Assembly: GCF_900496995.4 (NCBI RefSeq)
Contig: NC_044011.1
Coordinates: 23,964,041-24,028,040, forward strand
From: Aquila chrysaetos chrysaetos
Lineage: Eukaryota > Chordata > Aves > Accipitriformes > Accipitridae
DNA: 64,000 nt
Direction of reading: 5' to 3'
The notes under the pieces: generated by a model
Databases searched by the model: none
The model's input: the letters and a program-made list of their open reading frames with translations, nothing else
What the model was told of the DNA's origin: nothing
Shown: positions 51,528-62,550 of the stretch, piece after piece
Layout of the letters: each line of letters starts with the position of its first letter
Position numbering within the stretch: the first letter of the stretch is position 1
Translations under genes and position numbers: made by a program

Positions 51528-51663
51528 TGGGAGGATAGAGGAAACTGCGGATGAAGGTCAGCCCTTCTGGGTAGTTGGAACAATTTTGGCTCCGAGCAAC
51601 AGGGATCCTAACATCAGCCCGCAGACAGTCTGAAACAGTGGGAGGAAGAGGAGATGTGTTTTC
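51528..51663 (-). CDS. ENPP3: ENPP3 coding exon in the nuclease-like domain
   Basis: The exon has 136 nt, phase 0 to phase 1. It reads ENTSPLPPTVSDCLRADVRI, then PVARSQNCSNYPEG and FLYPP. The string SPLPPTV-DCLRADVR matches human ENPP3 closely, while the part from ARSQNCS to FIRSFLYPP is less conserved than neighbouring exons. Sequons NTS and NCS are present. Acceptor TTCACAG, donor GTGAGC. Confidence 0.95.
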
Positions 51664-54599
51664 CTGTGAAAAGGGGGGGAAAAAAAAAGTATTACACCCA
51701 CGGCTGTGGCTAACCCAATGCTTTGTATGGTTTTAACTTTCTAGAACGAACTTCATTGAATCTTCTCCTATTTTCATAGTGAATCAGGTCAATGCAGGTA
51801 ATGGACACTGATGTCTTCTGCCTAGTGTTTTTCCTCTACTTCTTCTGGTTTTAGGTAATTCAGGGAAATCCTTATGCAGCATGTAAAATTGTAGTAGCAA
51901 AATAAGGTTATACCTTAGGCAAAAACAGGTGACAAGTTTGGCTCATTTGTCACTTTTACATATTTCTGGAAACACAGACTTGATGTCACATCCTCCTGGA
52001 AAGCAGCTAGTATATAAAGATGACACTATGACCTAATCTTAGCATCTGAGGATGCTATCTCCATAATAAGAGTCTGTGCTGCTGAAGAGTTAAAGCTAAA
52101 TAAATTAATACTAAATTCAGTACATTTTACTGGCTAGCTTCACTACCTTCGCTGAGACATGTTAACATGCACACTAGCTAAGATCTGGCCAAAAGTGATG
52201 CTGATGAGTATAATTGTTTCTATAACCTTTACTTTTGTTTCCATAACCTTTTCTGTAACCTTTATCGTAATTTTACAATAGCATTAACTAAAACATCAGA
52301 ATATGCTTTTCTGTGTTTAACTGCATTTTCTTTTTCATACTCATTTACATGTAATTTATTTTCATTTTGGTAAGAACGGAACATATTTATTTTCTTTATA
52401 CCTTTATAAACAGTAGTTAAACATCTAAACTGATTTTCAGTACACTGCTTATTTTGATCGGTTAAAACTGAGCAGAAAAAAATAACTGGAATGTTCTTCT
52501 TGTGCCTCTTTGTACTCCTTGATTCAATTCTTCACTTCCTTCTGTGAGAATTCCTGTAGATGACCATATTATGGTCAGGTTGTATATTAATGGAAAATAT
52601 ATATATATTTCATTCATATGGGATGAAATATAAAAGACAAAAGACTGCCTTTGCCACCTGAGCAGATAAGATGTCATTGTCAAGCAAATGTAAATCCCAA
52701 TACAAAACTGACATCCAATTCATTTGAGCAATTTGTCCTTTCTAGTGTCCAAATCAATAAGGCAGGGTTAATGGATCAGGGTCACTGAAGAAACCGATAT
52801 TTTAAATTTAATAATTGAGCTGTGATATTCAATGATGGCTTCAACTTCTTTATGATCTCTGAAGGGAAACCTGAATCAAAGTAACAAAGGTCTGAATAAA
52901 CGTGCCAAGGACTGTCCTGAAGAGTTCATTCTTCTCACTAAATACAGTGGTCACACCTAATGTTATCCAAATACAGCAGGGAATCTACTTTTGACCTATA
53001 TCATGAATCTGGATTATTAGAAGCATTCACATTTTCTCCAACTTGAAGTGATGAGGACACCATTCAACTCTCTTCTCCTTATTTCACATTTCTTAAAGCT
53101 AACTATATGAGCTATGAGCTCTAATCCAAGTGCCAAGGCAGGAGGACAGTGTTTTAGAACTGTCTGTCCATCACATATGTAATACATTATATAACCTGTA
53201 TTTTTATGAGCACTCCCATACATTTAGGAGATGAAGGCTGCTCATGGCATTTCCATTGGACATCACAGGAGAAAATTCTCAACTGAAGAAATGAGAATTC
53301 ATAATGAACCTATGAACTCTCAAAATACTGAAAAGCAACTGCTTAAGAATATTTCAGCTTTTTTCAAGGATCTACAAGTCAGCAAGTAAATAATATCAAA
53401 AGCTGTTGAGAGATGAAAATGGCTTTGCCTGTGTCACCTTTTAGTACAATGAGAACAACAGTTAATGCAACCCCAGATTGCAAGCCATATTGCTAATGCT
53501 CTGTGAACTAACACACACACCCTGCTACAACCTCTCCTCATTTCTTTTCCTCACAATAGAGGAACAAGCTATTTTTAAACAGATCATCTATCAATTAGAA
53601 TAGAATGATTCTCAAAGAAGCTAGTGAAAGTGCTCATTTATTAAGAAATGAGGTCTTGACAGTGATAGCCATCGCCTCAAAACTTCAGAATCAGAAAAAA
53701 ACATTCAACGCCAATTCAACAGCTTTAGCCCTTTGGTTCCTTGTCTTTTAGGTCAAAGAACCATAATGTCTTCTGAAGAAAACAGTTACAACTGAAAAAT
53801 GGCTTTGCCTATCACATCATGCATCACCTTTTATGATGCAGGTTATTGTCTTTTGACAAGCTAGTAATTAATGTCAAGAAGCATGAATTATTTGCATTAC
53901 ATGACAGACTTCAAGCATCTGCTGTGGTCTGTCATGTCAATTTCAGCCACCTCCAGGAATCTTTTTTCAGTAGTCAAGAAGAAAAAATATTAAACCATAA
54001 AAGACAAAACTCCCATAATCCCCAGTGCACTGAGCTTTAGTTCAAAAAATCCCAGTCATTTATACAAGTCCCATTGCTGTTTTCATCCCATGGCAGTATA
54101 GATTAGATTGTTATACATTTTAATATATTTTTATAGTAAACTTCAGTGATTCTACATAGAAAAGCTATTTAAATTCCACAGGTGTCTGCAGGCAGGTGGA
54201 AGGACTATCTTTTTGCCAGAAAATTTGCCTTCCTCCCTGGAAGATGAGGGTAAAACCTCAAGAAAATAAATGTCCTTCACTCTTAAACTTTCCTTTGACT
54301 GAGAATGCTAAGTAACCAAAACTCTATCTGACATAATTTATTTAAAATTTATAACTATATATTATTCATAATATCCCTGATTCTGATATCACATGCCAGT
54401 GCAGTAATACTATGCAGGCTTGATCAGCCAGCCCAGTTTCAAAACTTCCAAATCATGCAAAACTCCAGCCTGCATCATTTATTTTACTGTTTAAGCCCTT
54501 CTTTATAGCTACCTAATGTCAAGAAATGCCCCACCTTACAAATTGTGTAAATCACTGCACAGGCTTCATCCACAACATAAATAACCTAGGATGCAATAA

Positions 54600-54650
54600 A
54601 AATTCTTACAATTCTTACAATTCTTGCAAGAAAAAATTCTTGCAATTTAA
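54600..54650. repeat. Short AATTCTTAC tandem repeat
   Basis: Three adjoining copies of a 9-bp unit AATTCTTAC/AATTCTTGC are followed by a fourth after a short A-rich spacer, then a small AAATTGCAATTT palindrome-like stretch. Low-complexity intronic DNA. Confidence 0.75.
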
Positions 54651-55737
54651 ATTGCAATTTTCTGTCATTCCCAAGTATTGTAGCCAAAGCTTACAGTCAA
54701 AGGCATTAGCTCTGTCCCTCTGTCCTTCCACTGCTCTTATAAATTATAAAGCTTTTTTCTCTTGATTAGTATATATTGTAATAAAAAATCGTGATGTCAG
54801 CTTACAGTATAAGGTAAGTCAGTGAGTGAGCTCTTAGACTTATAGCCTTTCACCATTGTGTCTCTGAGAGTATTACAGAGGAAGTTTATTCTTTCTTATT
54901 CTTTCTATAGAAAACATACATCATTGTATTAGAGTCAGCTGTGAACTATACCCTCCAATACTTCAGTCTCAATCATTCGCTGCTTCCCACAATGTTGCAT
55001 AAACTACTGTAAGAAACTCCCACAAATATGTGTTTCTGTTGATTTAGATGTTATATTGAGCAAGAACTTATTTCATACACTTCTTTTCCAGCTGAGAATT
55101 TGGTTTTCAACAAAGGAAAATGTCTGAAAAGTTATTTGCTTTTTTTGAGCTTTTTGCTGTTAGTGCTGAAATATTAAAAAGACTCCAGCTCTGGTGGGAC
55201 TTTTTAATCTCTTTAAAGTGAAATCAGAAAAAAAATCTGCCCACAATTAACTGGTTTTCATTAGGGTAATGCACTTTCATAGCAAGGTATAAGAGCAGAT
55301 CTTCAAATATGATGAAGTAAAACCATTCTTTGTTGAAATGGACATTTGTTTCACTAGACTTTAAGCCTTCTTAGGGTTGGATTTGTGATCCTTCACTCAC
55401 ATTGTGAAAAATCAGGAGAAAGTATGGAGTAAAACTTTCTGAAATACTAACATTCTAGCAGCATATATTTGATTAAAATAATTTCCCCATATTTGTACTG
55501 ATAAAATAAGAAATCATGTAAACATCAATAACAGTTCTCTTCAGACAGAAAAATCAGTGTAAAAGTTATTTCCTCGGGGCAACTTAGAAAAAGGGTCAAA
55601 TTATAGGGGGAATTAAGCCAATGAATGTCCACTAGTTTACTGACACTGAAAACTCAAACAATTTATTCCAGAGCCACATAGTCTTGAACTCTCAGAGGTT
55701 CATTCAGCTATAATTACATTTTTCAGAAATTATATAA

Positions 55738-56320
55738 TGTTGTGGGAACATATTTAGCTAACGGTCACAAGAGCATTCCAGACGCCTTTAGAAGGCCTTG
55801 AACAGAATAAACAAGAAGACAAAAATAAGAAAGATACCAATTAGAAAAACACAGGTGCATATTCCACGATAAAGAGAACTTGGCACAAACAACCTCAATT
55901 CGGCAGTTTATCTTGACCAATTAGACTGAGATAAGTCTCGTATGTTTAGTTAGTATGACCAATTATATTTTATGTTTATGCGCGTGTGCAGTGTTGATGC
56001 AGCCAATCATTGAGTGCAACTGGACGCGTGGACAGTGCATGAATAGTGTGTGTAACCAATGGGAGCTAGTTGGACATGAGGAGGGGGAGATGTAGGGAAC
56101 ACCGTTCGGAAGATCTCGCGATGTCACGGAAAGGTAGAAGGCTAGTCGTCGCCTCCCTATGACATATCAGTAATCCCACCTACCGTTGTTAGTATAAAAG
56201 GAATTAACTGCGCAATAAAGGACGGAGTTGGCACTCACACCATGTGTGTTATCTGTCTCTTCCCTGGTCCAGGCCGACCAGTGATCTAATCGCGGCACCT
56301 TGATATGTAGCACTGCTACA
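55738..56320 (+). mobile_element. Solo LTR, 583 bp, avian endogenous retrovirus (possibly ERV-K-like)
   Basis: The element begins TGTTGTGGGAACA and ends TGCTACA, with 5-bp flanks TATAA at 55733-55737 and 56321-56325. It has CCAAT boxes near 56003 and 56055, a TATA box TATAAAAG at 56193-56200 and AATAAA at 56214-56219, an arrangement with a short R region. The last 15 bases form a perfect inverted repeat around a central C. No internal genes remain. The flanks are AT-rich, so the duplication could be partly chance, and the 3' end might instead fall at the CA at 56296-56297. It is antisense to ENPP3. Confidence 0.85.
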
Positions 56321-56795
56321 TATAATGTATAGAGAGCAAATAAACAGAACATGCAGAAGTGTGCATTAGTACAAACTGTCTTGCAGAATTGTACAAAGGT
56401 TTGTTAATAGGAAAAAGATCATGATATTCATAGGAAAGCTTAAAAACTTCTGATTTTGGAAATCAGAGCCTGCTTTTCCTCAGGAATTGACAGGCAAGTT
56501 GGAGCACTGTCTTGACAGCTTATTTTGTAGAACAGGCTTAATGGAACCAGCTTACCAGCAGCTATATTCTTCGCTATCTTTTGTGTCCCTAACAGATGGC
56601 CATTCCCACTTTTTTAAACAATAGCTTAAGATAGTTGAAATTTAAAAGATATCAAAGACACTTTTTCTTTTTCAGACATAAGGACCTTAGTCACACAATC
56701 TCCATCAGTTCTTAACCTGGACTTCTGATGACTGAACCATGTTTCAATCCATTATATTACATATTTAAGAATAGTATGAATATTTGATAACCTAC

Positions 56796-56950
56796 AGGCT
56801 TATTCACAGTGTATGCCGTCCACAGTGGCATCCAGATATCATAGCTGTATCCGCTCACATACTGATGATGGGAAAGTAGGCAGTAGACATTTTTCTTCTG
56901 AAGAACTTTGGGTCTCCCATATGGCAAATGATATGAGTTTGCCTTCTTTA
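56796..56950 (-). CDS. ENPP3: ENPP3 coding exon, start of nuclease-like domain
   Basis: The exon has 155 nt, phase 1 to phase 0. It reads [20 protein letters not shown], then [20 protein letters not shown] and [12 protein letters not shown]. The strings PYGRP-VLQK and QYVSGY with MPLW-YTV mark the first strand region of the nuclease-like domain in ENPP1-3. Acceptor TTCTAG, donor GTAGGT. Only the terminal splice phase decides the junction with the next exon, and it fits. Confidence 0.97.
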
Positions 56951-57707
56951 CTAGAATTTAAACAATAATTATTGATTCATTCTTCTATAACATTTTGGAT
57001 GGCACAAAGGTTTAAGAGAGCAGAGAAAAAAATGTAAATTAAAACACTAATAAATACAAATAAAACCAACAGTAAACATGGACATGTGTTTCTTTAAGCT
57101 CTTAGCTTATGAGTGGAATAAAAAAATGTAGAAAATAGTTTTCATGTTAAGTTTAACACACGAAAGTCAGTGTAATATATCAGACTTGCAAATTCTTTCT
57201 TCTTTGCAATTTCATACCAATATAAACCTTTTGAACTTATCCTGCCAGTAGAGTGAAATTTACATCTTATTTGGCTAGGAAGCATTACAATGCTTCCTAA
57301 GATTTCCAGAAGACCCATAAAAAAGCACACAGAAATATCTAAGGGAATTTTTGATCAGAGAAAGGCAAAGTTATGGTTACAAGGTGGGGAACAAGAGTTA
57401 CGGCATATAGCCTGGAAGTGTTCAGGCTTTCTCCAAAGACAACTGAAACCTGTATGGTTTTTTCCAAGATTTTAATGGGATTCAGATCCGATTCCTATGC
57501 ATAAGTGTTGCTATAACAGTATTAATTAGCATTTTTTAAACAAATGCAAAGAAAAAAGAAAAAAAGCTATGCGTCTGACTTGGCTTTCCCACTTCACTTT
57601 AAATTTTAATTAACACTCCAAAAATTCCCACTGGAACCAACAATACAAAATCTAAACCTGGCATAGATTTAAAAATATTGCTGTCCTTTTCATCTCTTGC
57701 TACTTAC
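56951..57707 (-). other. ENPP3: ENPP3 intron with near-perfect palindrome
   Basis: A 757-bp intron. It contains a 24-base inverted repeat with 11-bp arms at 57276-57299 (see findings). Nothing else is recognised. Confidence 0.75.
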
Positions 57708-57759
57708 TTTCTTCTGTGGTAAGATTTAACCTCTCATTTAGTACTGAAACATTTGATAT
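57708..57759 (-). CDS. ENPP3: ENPP3 short linker exon
   Basis: The exon has 52 nt, phase 0 to phase 1. It reads ISNVSVLNERLNLTTEE. It encodes the linker between the phosphodiesterase and nuclease-like domains, with sequons NVS and NLT. LNLT-EE is shared with human ENPP3. It is separated from the previous exon by only 110 bp. Confidence 0.93.
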
Positions 57760-57869
57760 CTGTAAAATATAAGAGAATCTTTCACAATGAATCCATAGTT
57801 TAGAAAAACCAAAGAAAAGAGAACATACTTGACAAAGATGATTAAAAGATCCCAGAAGCCCCTACTTAC

Positions 57870-58039
57870 ATGCTTGCATGTGCATCCCAGATCATCTATG
57901 GGAGTCAGATGGGAAACTGGACATGAAGAAGGAGATGAGTTTTCTTTTGCATGTGAAGGATTGTAAAAAGGTTTTTTTAAGAGGTGATTCAAGCTGCCAT
58001 GTGTTCCATTGTTTGGTGCTGGTGTAATATGCAGCAAAT
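57870..58039 (-). CDS. ENPP3: ENPP3 coding exon, end of phosphodiesterase domain
   Basis: The exon has 170 nt, phase 1 to phase 0. It reads DLLHITPAPNNGTHGSLNHL, then LKKPFYNPSHAKE and ends DDLGCTCKH. The motif PAPNNGTHGSLNHLL is a hallmark of ENPP1-3 and carries the conserved NGT glycosylation site. The final cysteines belong to the linker disulfides. Acceptor CAACAG, donor GTAAGT. Confidence 0.98.
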
Positions 58040-58817
58040 CTGTTGAAACATTTGAAATTTGTAAACATATTTTAAGACTAAAATGGCATTTTAAAAAGTC
58101 ATTATCTTTCCAATTCTGCACATTTCCTATGCATTCATTCTAAATATAGAAGAAACAGCTTATTCCGTTATCTAAACTATTATGGTAACTACTACCATCA
58201 ACTTCCAGTTTTCTAGGTATGAAGGTTCATTGCTATCTTCCATTGCATCAAGATTTGGTAATTATGTATTTGAGTACTGTTAATACAGTTTTTTACATTG
58301 CCATAACATTCATAAGATTAGAAGATTTAATGCAGAGTACAAATGTGATTGCAAATGCATCATGTATTGTGAAGCACACTAGCCTATTGCATTTTTGTGT
58401 GATGCATTAATGCATATTTTCTGAGGCACATACTTCCTAATTGCTCACTGCCAGGACTGCAATGGTCCATTTCAAGTTATGAGCAAGAGTGGTAACTCTC
58501 TATAAGATTCTTATTCCACAATTATTCCACAGGCATCATTTCAACAGCAAGCCACGTGGCAGGAGCAGTTCTTTCTGATTCTTTAGTGGAATCCTTCTGC
58601 AATCAGAAACAACCTTCAAAGCACAACAATTTTTGGCAGTTAACATTTTAGCACTGTACAGAAGGCAAGAGAGCATGGTTTCAGCGTTTTGTGTGAAAAA
58701 CCTAGCTTCTGATTTAATTCACTGAATTTTTAGTTACCCTTCTTTTAGCTCTTACAACACTGGTATTTGGAAACACTGTTGGTTTATCATCTAAAGTACT
58801 GGATTGTTTCTACTCAC
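58040..58817 (-). other. ENPP3: ENPP3 intron
   Basis: A 778-bp AT-rich intron with no recognised element. Confidence 0.75.
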
Positions 58818-58905
58818 CACACATAAGGTTGTAAACCTCAATGTTTTCAAAAGCATCCACTTCTGTTTTCTCTTTAAAGCTTGGGCCATATGCTAAGAAT
58901 ATAGC
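58818..58905 (-). CDS. ENPP3: ENPP3 coding exon in phosphodiesterase domain
   Basis: The exon has 88 nt, phase 0 to phase 1. It reads [20 protein letters not shown] then NIEVYNLMC. The strings [10 protein letters not shown] and [14 protein letters not shown] are shared with human ENPP3 and belong to the C-terminal part of the alkaline-phosphatase-like fold. Acceptor TCTAG, donor GTGAGT. Confidence 0.97.
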
Positions 58906-60500
58906 CTAGATTGTAATAAAACAAAAGTTGTTATCTAAAGGAATCCAGATTAAAAAACAATTCAGTTGGATTTTACGGAAACAGGGACACTGGAACAAAA
59001 TACAGTCTTTTCACAGTATAAAAGTTAAAATATAGGATTGTTCTGGTAAAGAAGGCAAATTTTGCCCATTGCATATAATTTGAAGAAAAGTGCAAAACAT
59101 AAATTAATTTCTCAGGATACTTTAAACTATATAATGAATCTGGAGGGGTGTTCTTTAATATTTTGATGCATACTTATGAAAACTATTTTTTGCTATGTTT
59201 CAAGTTCACACCTTTTTATGTTTTCATTGCAACAGCCTGTAACAATGCCATTTCAACAAATGCAGAGTTATGACACTCACAGATCCTATCCAAAGGTTAA
59301 TATTGAGCCAGAAACACAAGCATTGGGGGGTTGGGGTTTGTTTTAATACATTGCATTCTCTAAAGTCTTTGGGTCATTTAAGAGCCTATAGCCATGGTTA
59401 AAGCAAGGAGCAGGGAACTGCAGAGACCCATCCCAAGCTCAGCAGAGACCTGCATCAGTACCACCAATGAAGCAATGTAGTGCTGGGCAGCCCTTGCGGG
59501 GTCTGCAAGCACTGTGGCAGAACATTGATACTACTTACAGTCTCACATCGGTTTCTACTAGTTTATAAGCCTTTTGAGCTGCCTGCCATAAGATACAGGA
59601 AACATGACTAAACAAGACAATGATCTGTTCTAAAATAATATTCTTATGTTCCCGTAACAGAGAAGGAATTTTTAATTTATTTTAAAAAGACAACACTAAG
59701 ACATTTTTCTCCTTTATAAAGAAAAAAATTTTCCTCAGTCATTGTGCCACCAGCATAAGGTTATTTATGATCAAGGTTTCCATGGTAACCAGAATTTACC
59801 TTTTTTCCATACAAACATTCAGCACCATTCTGATCAGTATATTGACATATGGTTTTAATATTGCTGTGAAGATCTGGAAGAATCTGATTCTTAGGCACAG
59901 AATATGGGACTAGTAGTGGGATGCTTGACCTTACTTAAAGGTTCACATCACAGAAAGTACATGAAAAACCAAAAGCTCAAGAACTCAAAATATTTTCACT
60001 GTAACCAGAAGTGAAAACGAGGTGAAACAGGCTATACTAACATACAGGTTATACTAATGAGTTTTTTACTCTGATGATATGATTAAGTCTTGTACGATAA
60101 GCAGAGTCAATGAGATTTAGTTTATTTGAGCACTCAGGCTTTCAGATGCTCAACTGAACTCCCAAGGCCTATGGAGATTTTTCAGTCATTGCTTCAGTAG
60201 AAGAATGAAAGAATGAAAGAATTCAGTGTCCCACAGCTAAACATGGTATGCTTGGTTTACTGTAGTCTATCTGGCTCCATGGAGTTAAGGTGAGCCCAGA
60301 CAAGTTTTACTACAGGATCCCAAGGAAGCAGGCCTCGTACACATCGATGAAAGGCAACATGAATATGTGGACCCAGTGGGTGACACAGAAGAAAAATCAC
60401 ACTGCAAAAACTATCATATATTCTATATTCTGGTGCTTCACCTAGCACATCATGATTTTCTATATAAGAAGGTGCAAGACTTGAATAGAAATCATCTTAC
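58906..60500 (-). other. ENPP3: ENPP3 intron with possible cassette exon
   Basis: A 1.6-kb intron between two phase-0 junctions. It holds a splice-flanked open block of 90 nt (59800-59889), discussed in findings, and an X-box-like palindrome at 59776-59789. Another open frame at 60257-60448 has no recognised homologue. Confidence 0.7.
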
Positions 60501-60567
60501 CTCCATACTTTTAAATTCGTTGTTATAGCCATGGTTACCCCTATCACAATTCGTGTAATTTGCATTC
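60501..60567 (-). CDS. ENPP3: ENPP3 coding exon with zinc-ligand histidine
   Basis: The exon has 67 nt, phase 2 to phase 0. It reads NANYTNCDRGNHGYNNEFKS then ME. The histidine in NHGYNN corresponds to the third zinc-ligand histidine of ENPP enzymes (FHGSDN in ENPP1). Its presence supports an intact active site. The preceding residues CDRG differ from CGGG in human ENPP3 as I recall it. NYT is a possible glycosylation site. Acceptor CCTTAG, donor GTAAGA. Confidence 0.95.
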
Positions 60568-62422
60568 CTAAGGAGAAATCATCATATAGTGTAAGTAAAA
60601 ATGGCACAAACAGAACCAGTTAATAACAGTCATCCTGACTCACTGGACTCTGGATCATGCCTTAAGAACTGACTCTGGCGTAATATTGTAGTATTTTTTG
60701 CTCATCCAGTGTTCACTTTTATGAACACCTCTTTCTCGTGTAACAGAGATTGCTATGGACAGGAATTATCCTGTCTAGGTAGCTACTGAGTGTACAGTGA
60801 ATCAATGTTTTCAAAATACATTGACAAAATGGCTATTTTTGAACCGAGGCCTTCACCTAGCTACAAGTTTCAGAACAAGTGTAATCTGCTTAGGAAGAAT
60901 TCCTCAGTTATTTTCTGTGGTATCTGCATTTTAATAGAAAACCTATAATGGGAGGACTCTGCTGTTAACCTCTGTGGAACAATATAAATAAGACTGCAAG
61001 GGACTTGCCTTACAAGACAGTGCATTTTCATCATGGATTCTAAAGGGTGAAGGAGAGATGTGGATGGGGGGGGGGGGGGGATTATAGGATTAATAACACA
61101 TCAGAATAGTCTAACTTAAAATGACTAATACTTGTTTTAATTTACCCGTTGCTGAGATACATGGAAAGATATAGTCATCCCATACTGATTCAACACACAG
61201 TTGTCAAGCACATGTATCCTGTTTTCAGAGTCACAAGAACATTTCAGCAGTTAAAAAAAAGGTGAATACGAGATTTTTCAGTGGCCATTTCTTTTTATAT
61301 GTCCAGGACAATTATTTGGTTGCATCAAAACAAACAATCAAGTCATATACTGATCGAGCATTTTCTACTATTTGAATATTCTTAAAATTCCAAGTCAGCT
61401 CATGCTTCTCCTACTGCAAGACTGTAGCTCAGTTAATACAGCATTGCTACTAACACCACAGGCTTTGTATTGAGTTTTCAAGGCCTCAGGACTAAGGCTT
61501 GTCTGAACTGCTCCTGACTTGCTCAGAGCTATTTTTTTATTGTTTAGCTCTTACAGCAATTTTTTGTAATGGCAAGGTGGTTATGTCTAATTTGTTTTCT
61601 TATCAGTTTATCTTTGCATGGTAAAGACATAGTTTTTATGCAGATAGCAGTAACAATTTGTTATTCTGTGTAGAATGGAGACTCTGAGGCTAGAAACAAC
61701 TCACCAACGGCCAATTAAGGAAATGCAGACCTGGAACTGAGCAAAACCAGACTTAGAGGTTCGAAAGAGAATAAAGAACAAATATCTAACACTTGCAGAA
61801 TGCACCATATCTAGTGAACTGAGACGCAATGTTAACTTGCAAGCCAGTGAAGAATAAGCAAGCTGTAGTGTTAGCATACATAAAGGAAGGACCCCATTCA
61901 GATCACCGAGTGTGGAAGAAGGAACACAGACATCATATTCCTCCTGATGAAGGATTCATAATGCTGATTACTAGCCATATCCACACATGTACCAGACTGA
62001 AGCCATCAACCTTAGGACCCAGAAGGGCAGCAGAGGGGAGACTGTAATGCCAGGAAAAGGGCTAGATACTAGGAAGGCATTGTATAACAATTTTAACTGC
62101 ATTGTTTTGAGACCTTTTCTGTGTAGTAGTAGTATTCATTTCTTTATTTGCTTTTTTCTTCATTTTTTTTCTGTAAAAATTTCATCTGGAGTAATGATGA
62201 TTCTTTCATTAGACTGTTCAGATTTGAATCATACTAATAATACATTCTTGGTTTTATATATAAGGCGTGTTTCCTTTTTACGCATAGTAAGATTTTAAAA
62301 GTAACAAACATGGAAATGTAACAAGTCTAAAGCAAAATGGGAAATCAGGCATCTGTGAAGGAAACTAAAAGGATGAGAATGGGATGAAAAAGATAAGGTA
62401 ACCGTCACACAAATTATGTTAC
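60568..62422 (-). other. ENPP3: ENPP3 intron
   Basis: A 1.86-kb AT-rich intron with a 15-G run at 61066-61080. No transposon, RNA gene or extra exon recognised. Confidence 0.75.
61066..61080. repeat. Poly-G run of 15
   Basis: A homopolymer in an ENPP3 intron. Its exact length is likely unreliable. Confidence 0.8.
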
Positions 62423-62550
62423 CTCACAGCCAGCCACTGTCGATCCACCAAAAGATGAACTTTATCAATACGAATGTTGTTAGCATAGTGCAATCGTTTT
62501 GGCAAGTCAGGTGTCAGATAAGGCTTGAAGTGCTGAGGGGATCTTTTGCA
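62423..62550 (-). CDS. ENPP3: ENPP3 coding exon in phosphodiesterase domain (first seen)
   Basis: The exon has 128 nt, phase 0 to phase 2. It reads [20 protein letters not shown], then [19 protein letters not shown] and [21 protein letters not shown] and RIDKVHL are close to human ENPP3; ENPP1 has a different string after KRLHFA. The acceptor is TTCCACAG to the right of 62550. Earlier catalytic exons, including the nucleophile threonine, lie off the right edge. Confidence 0.96.

Larger units (their letters stand above)
51664..56795 (-). other. ENPP3: ENPP3 intron with solo LTR
   Basis: This 5.1-kb intron holds a solo LTR (55738-56320) and a small tandem repeat near 54600. The rest is AT-rich with no recognised element. 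Confidence 0.8.

Noticed and set aside
60257-60448. Minus-strand 63-codon frame in an ENPP3 intron as an exon
   Set aside because: No family similarity and no good in-phase splice sites were seen at its ends.
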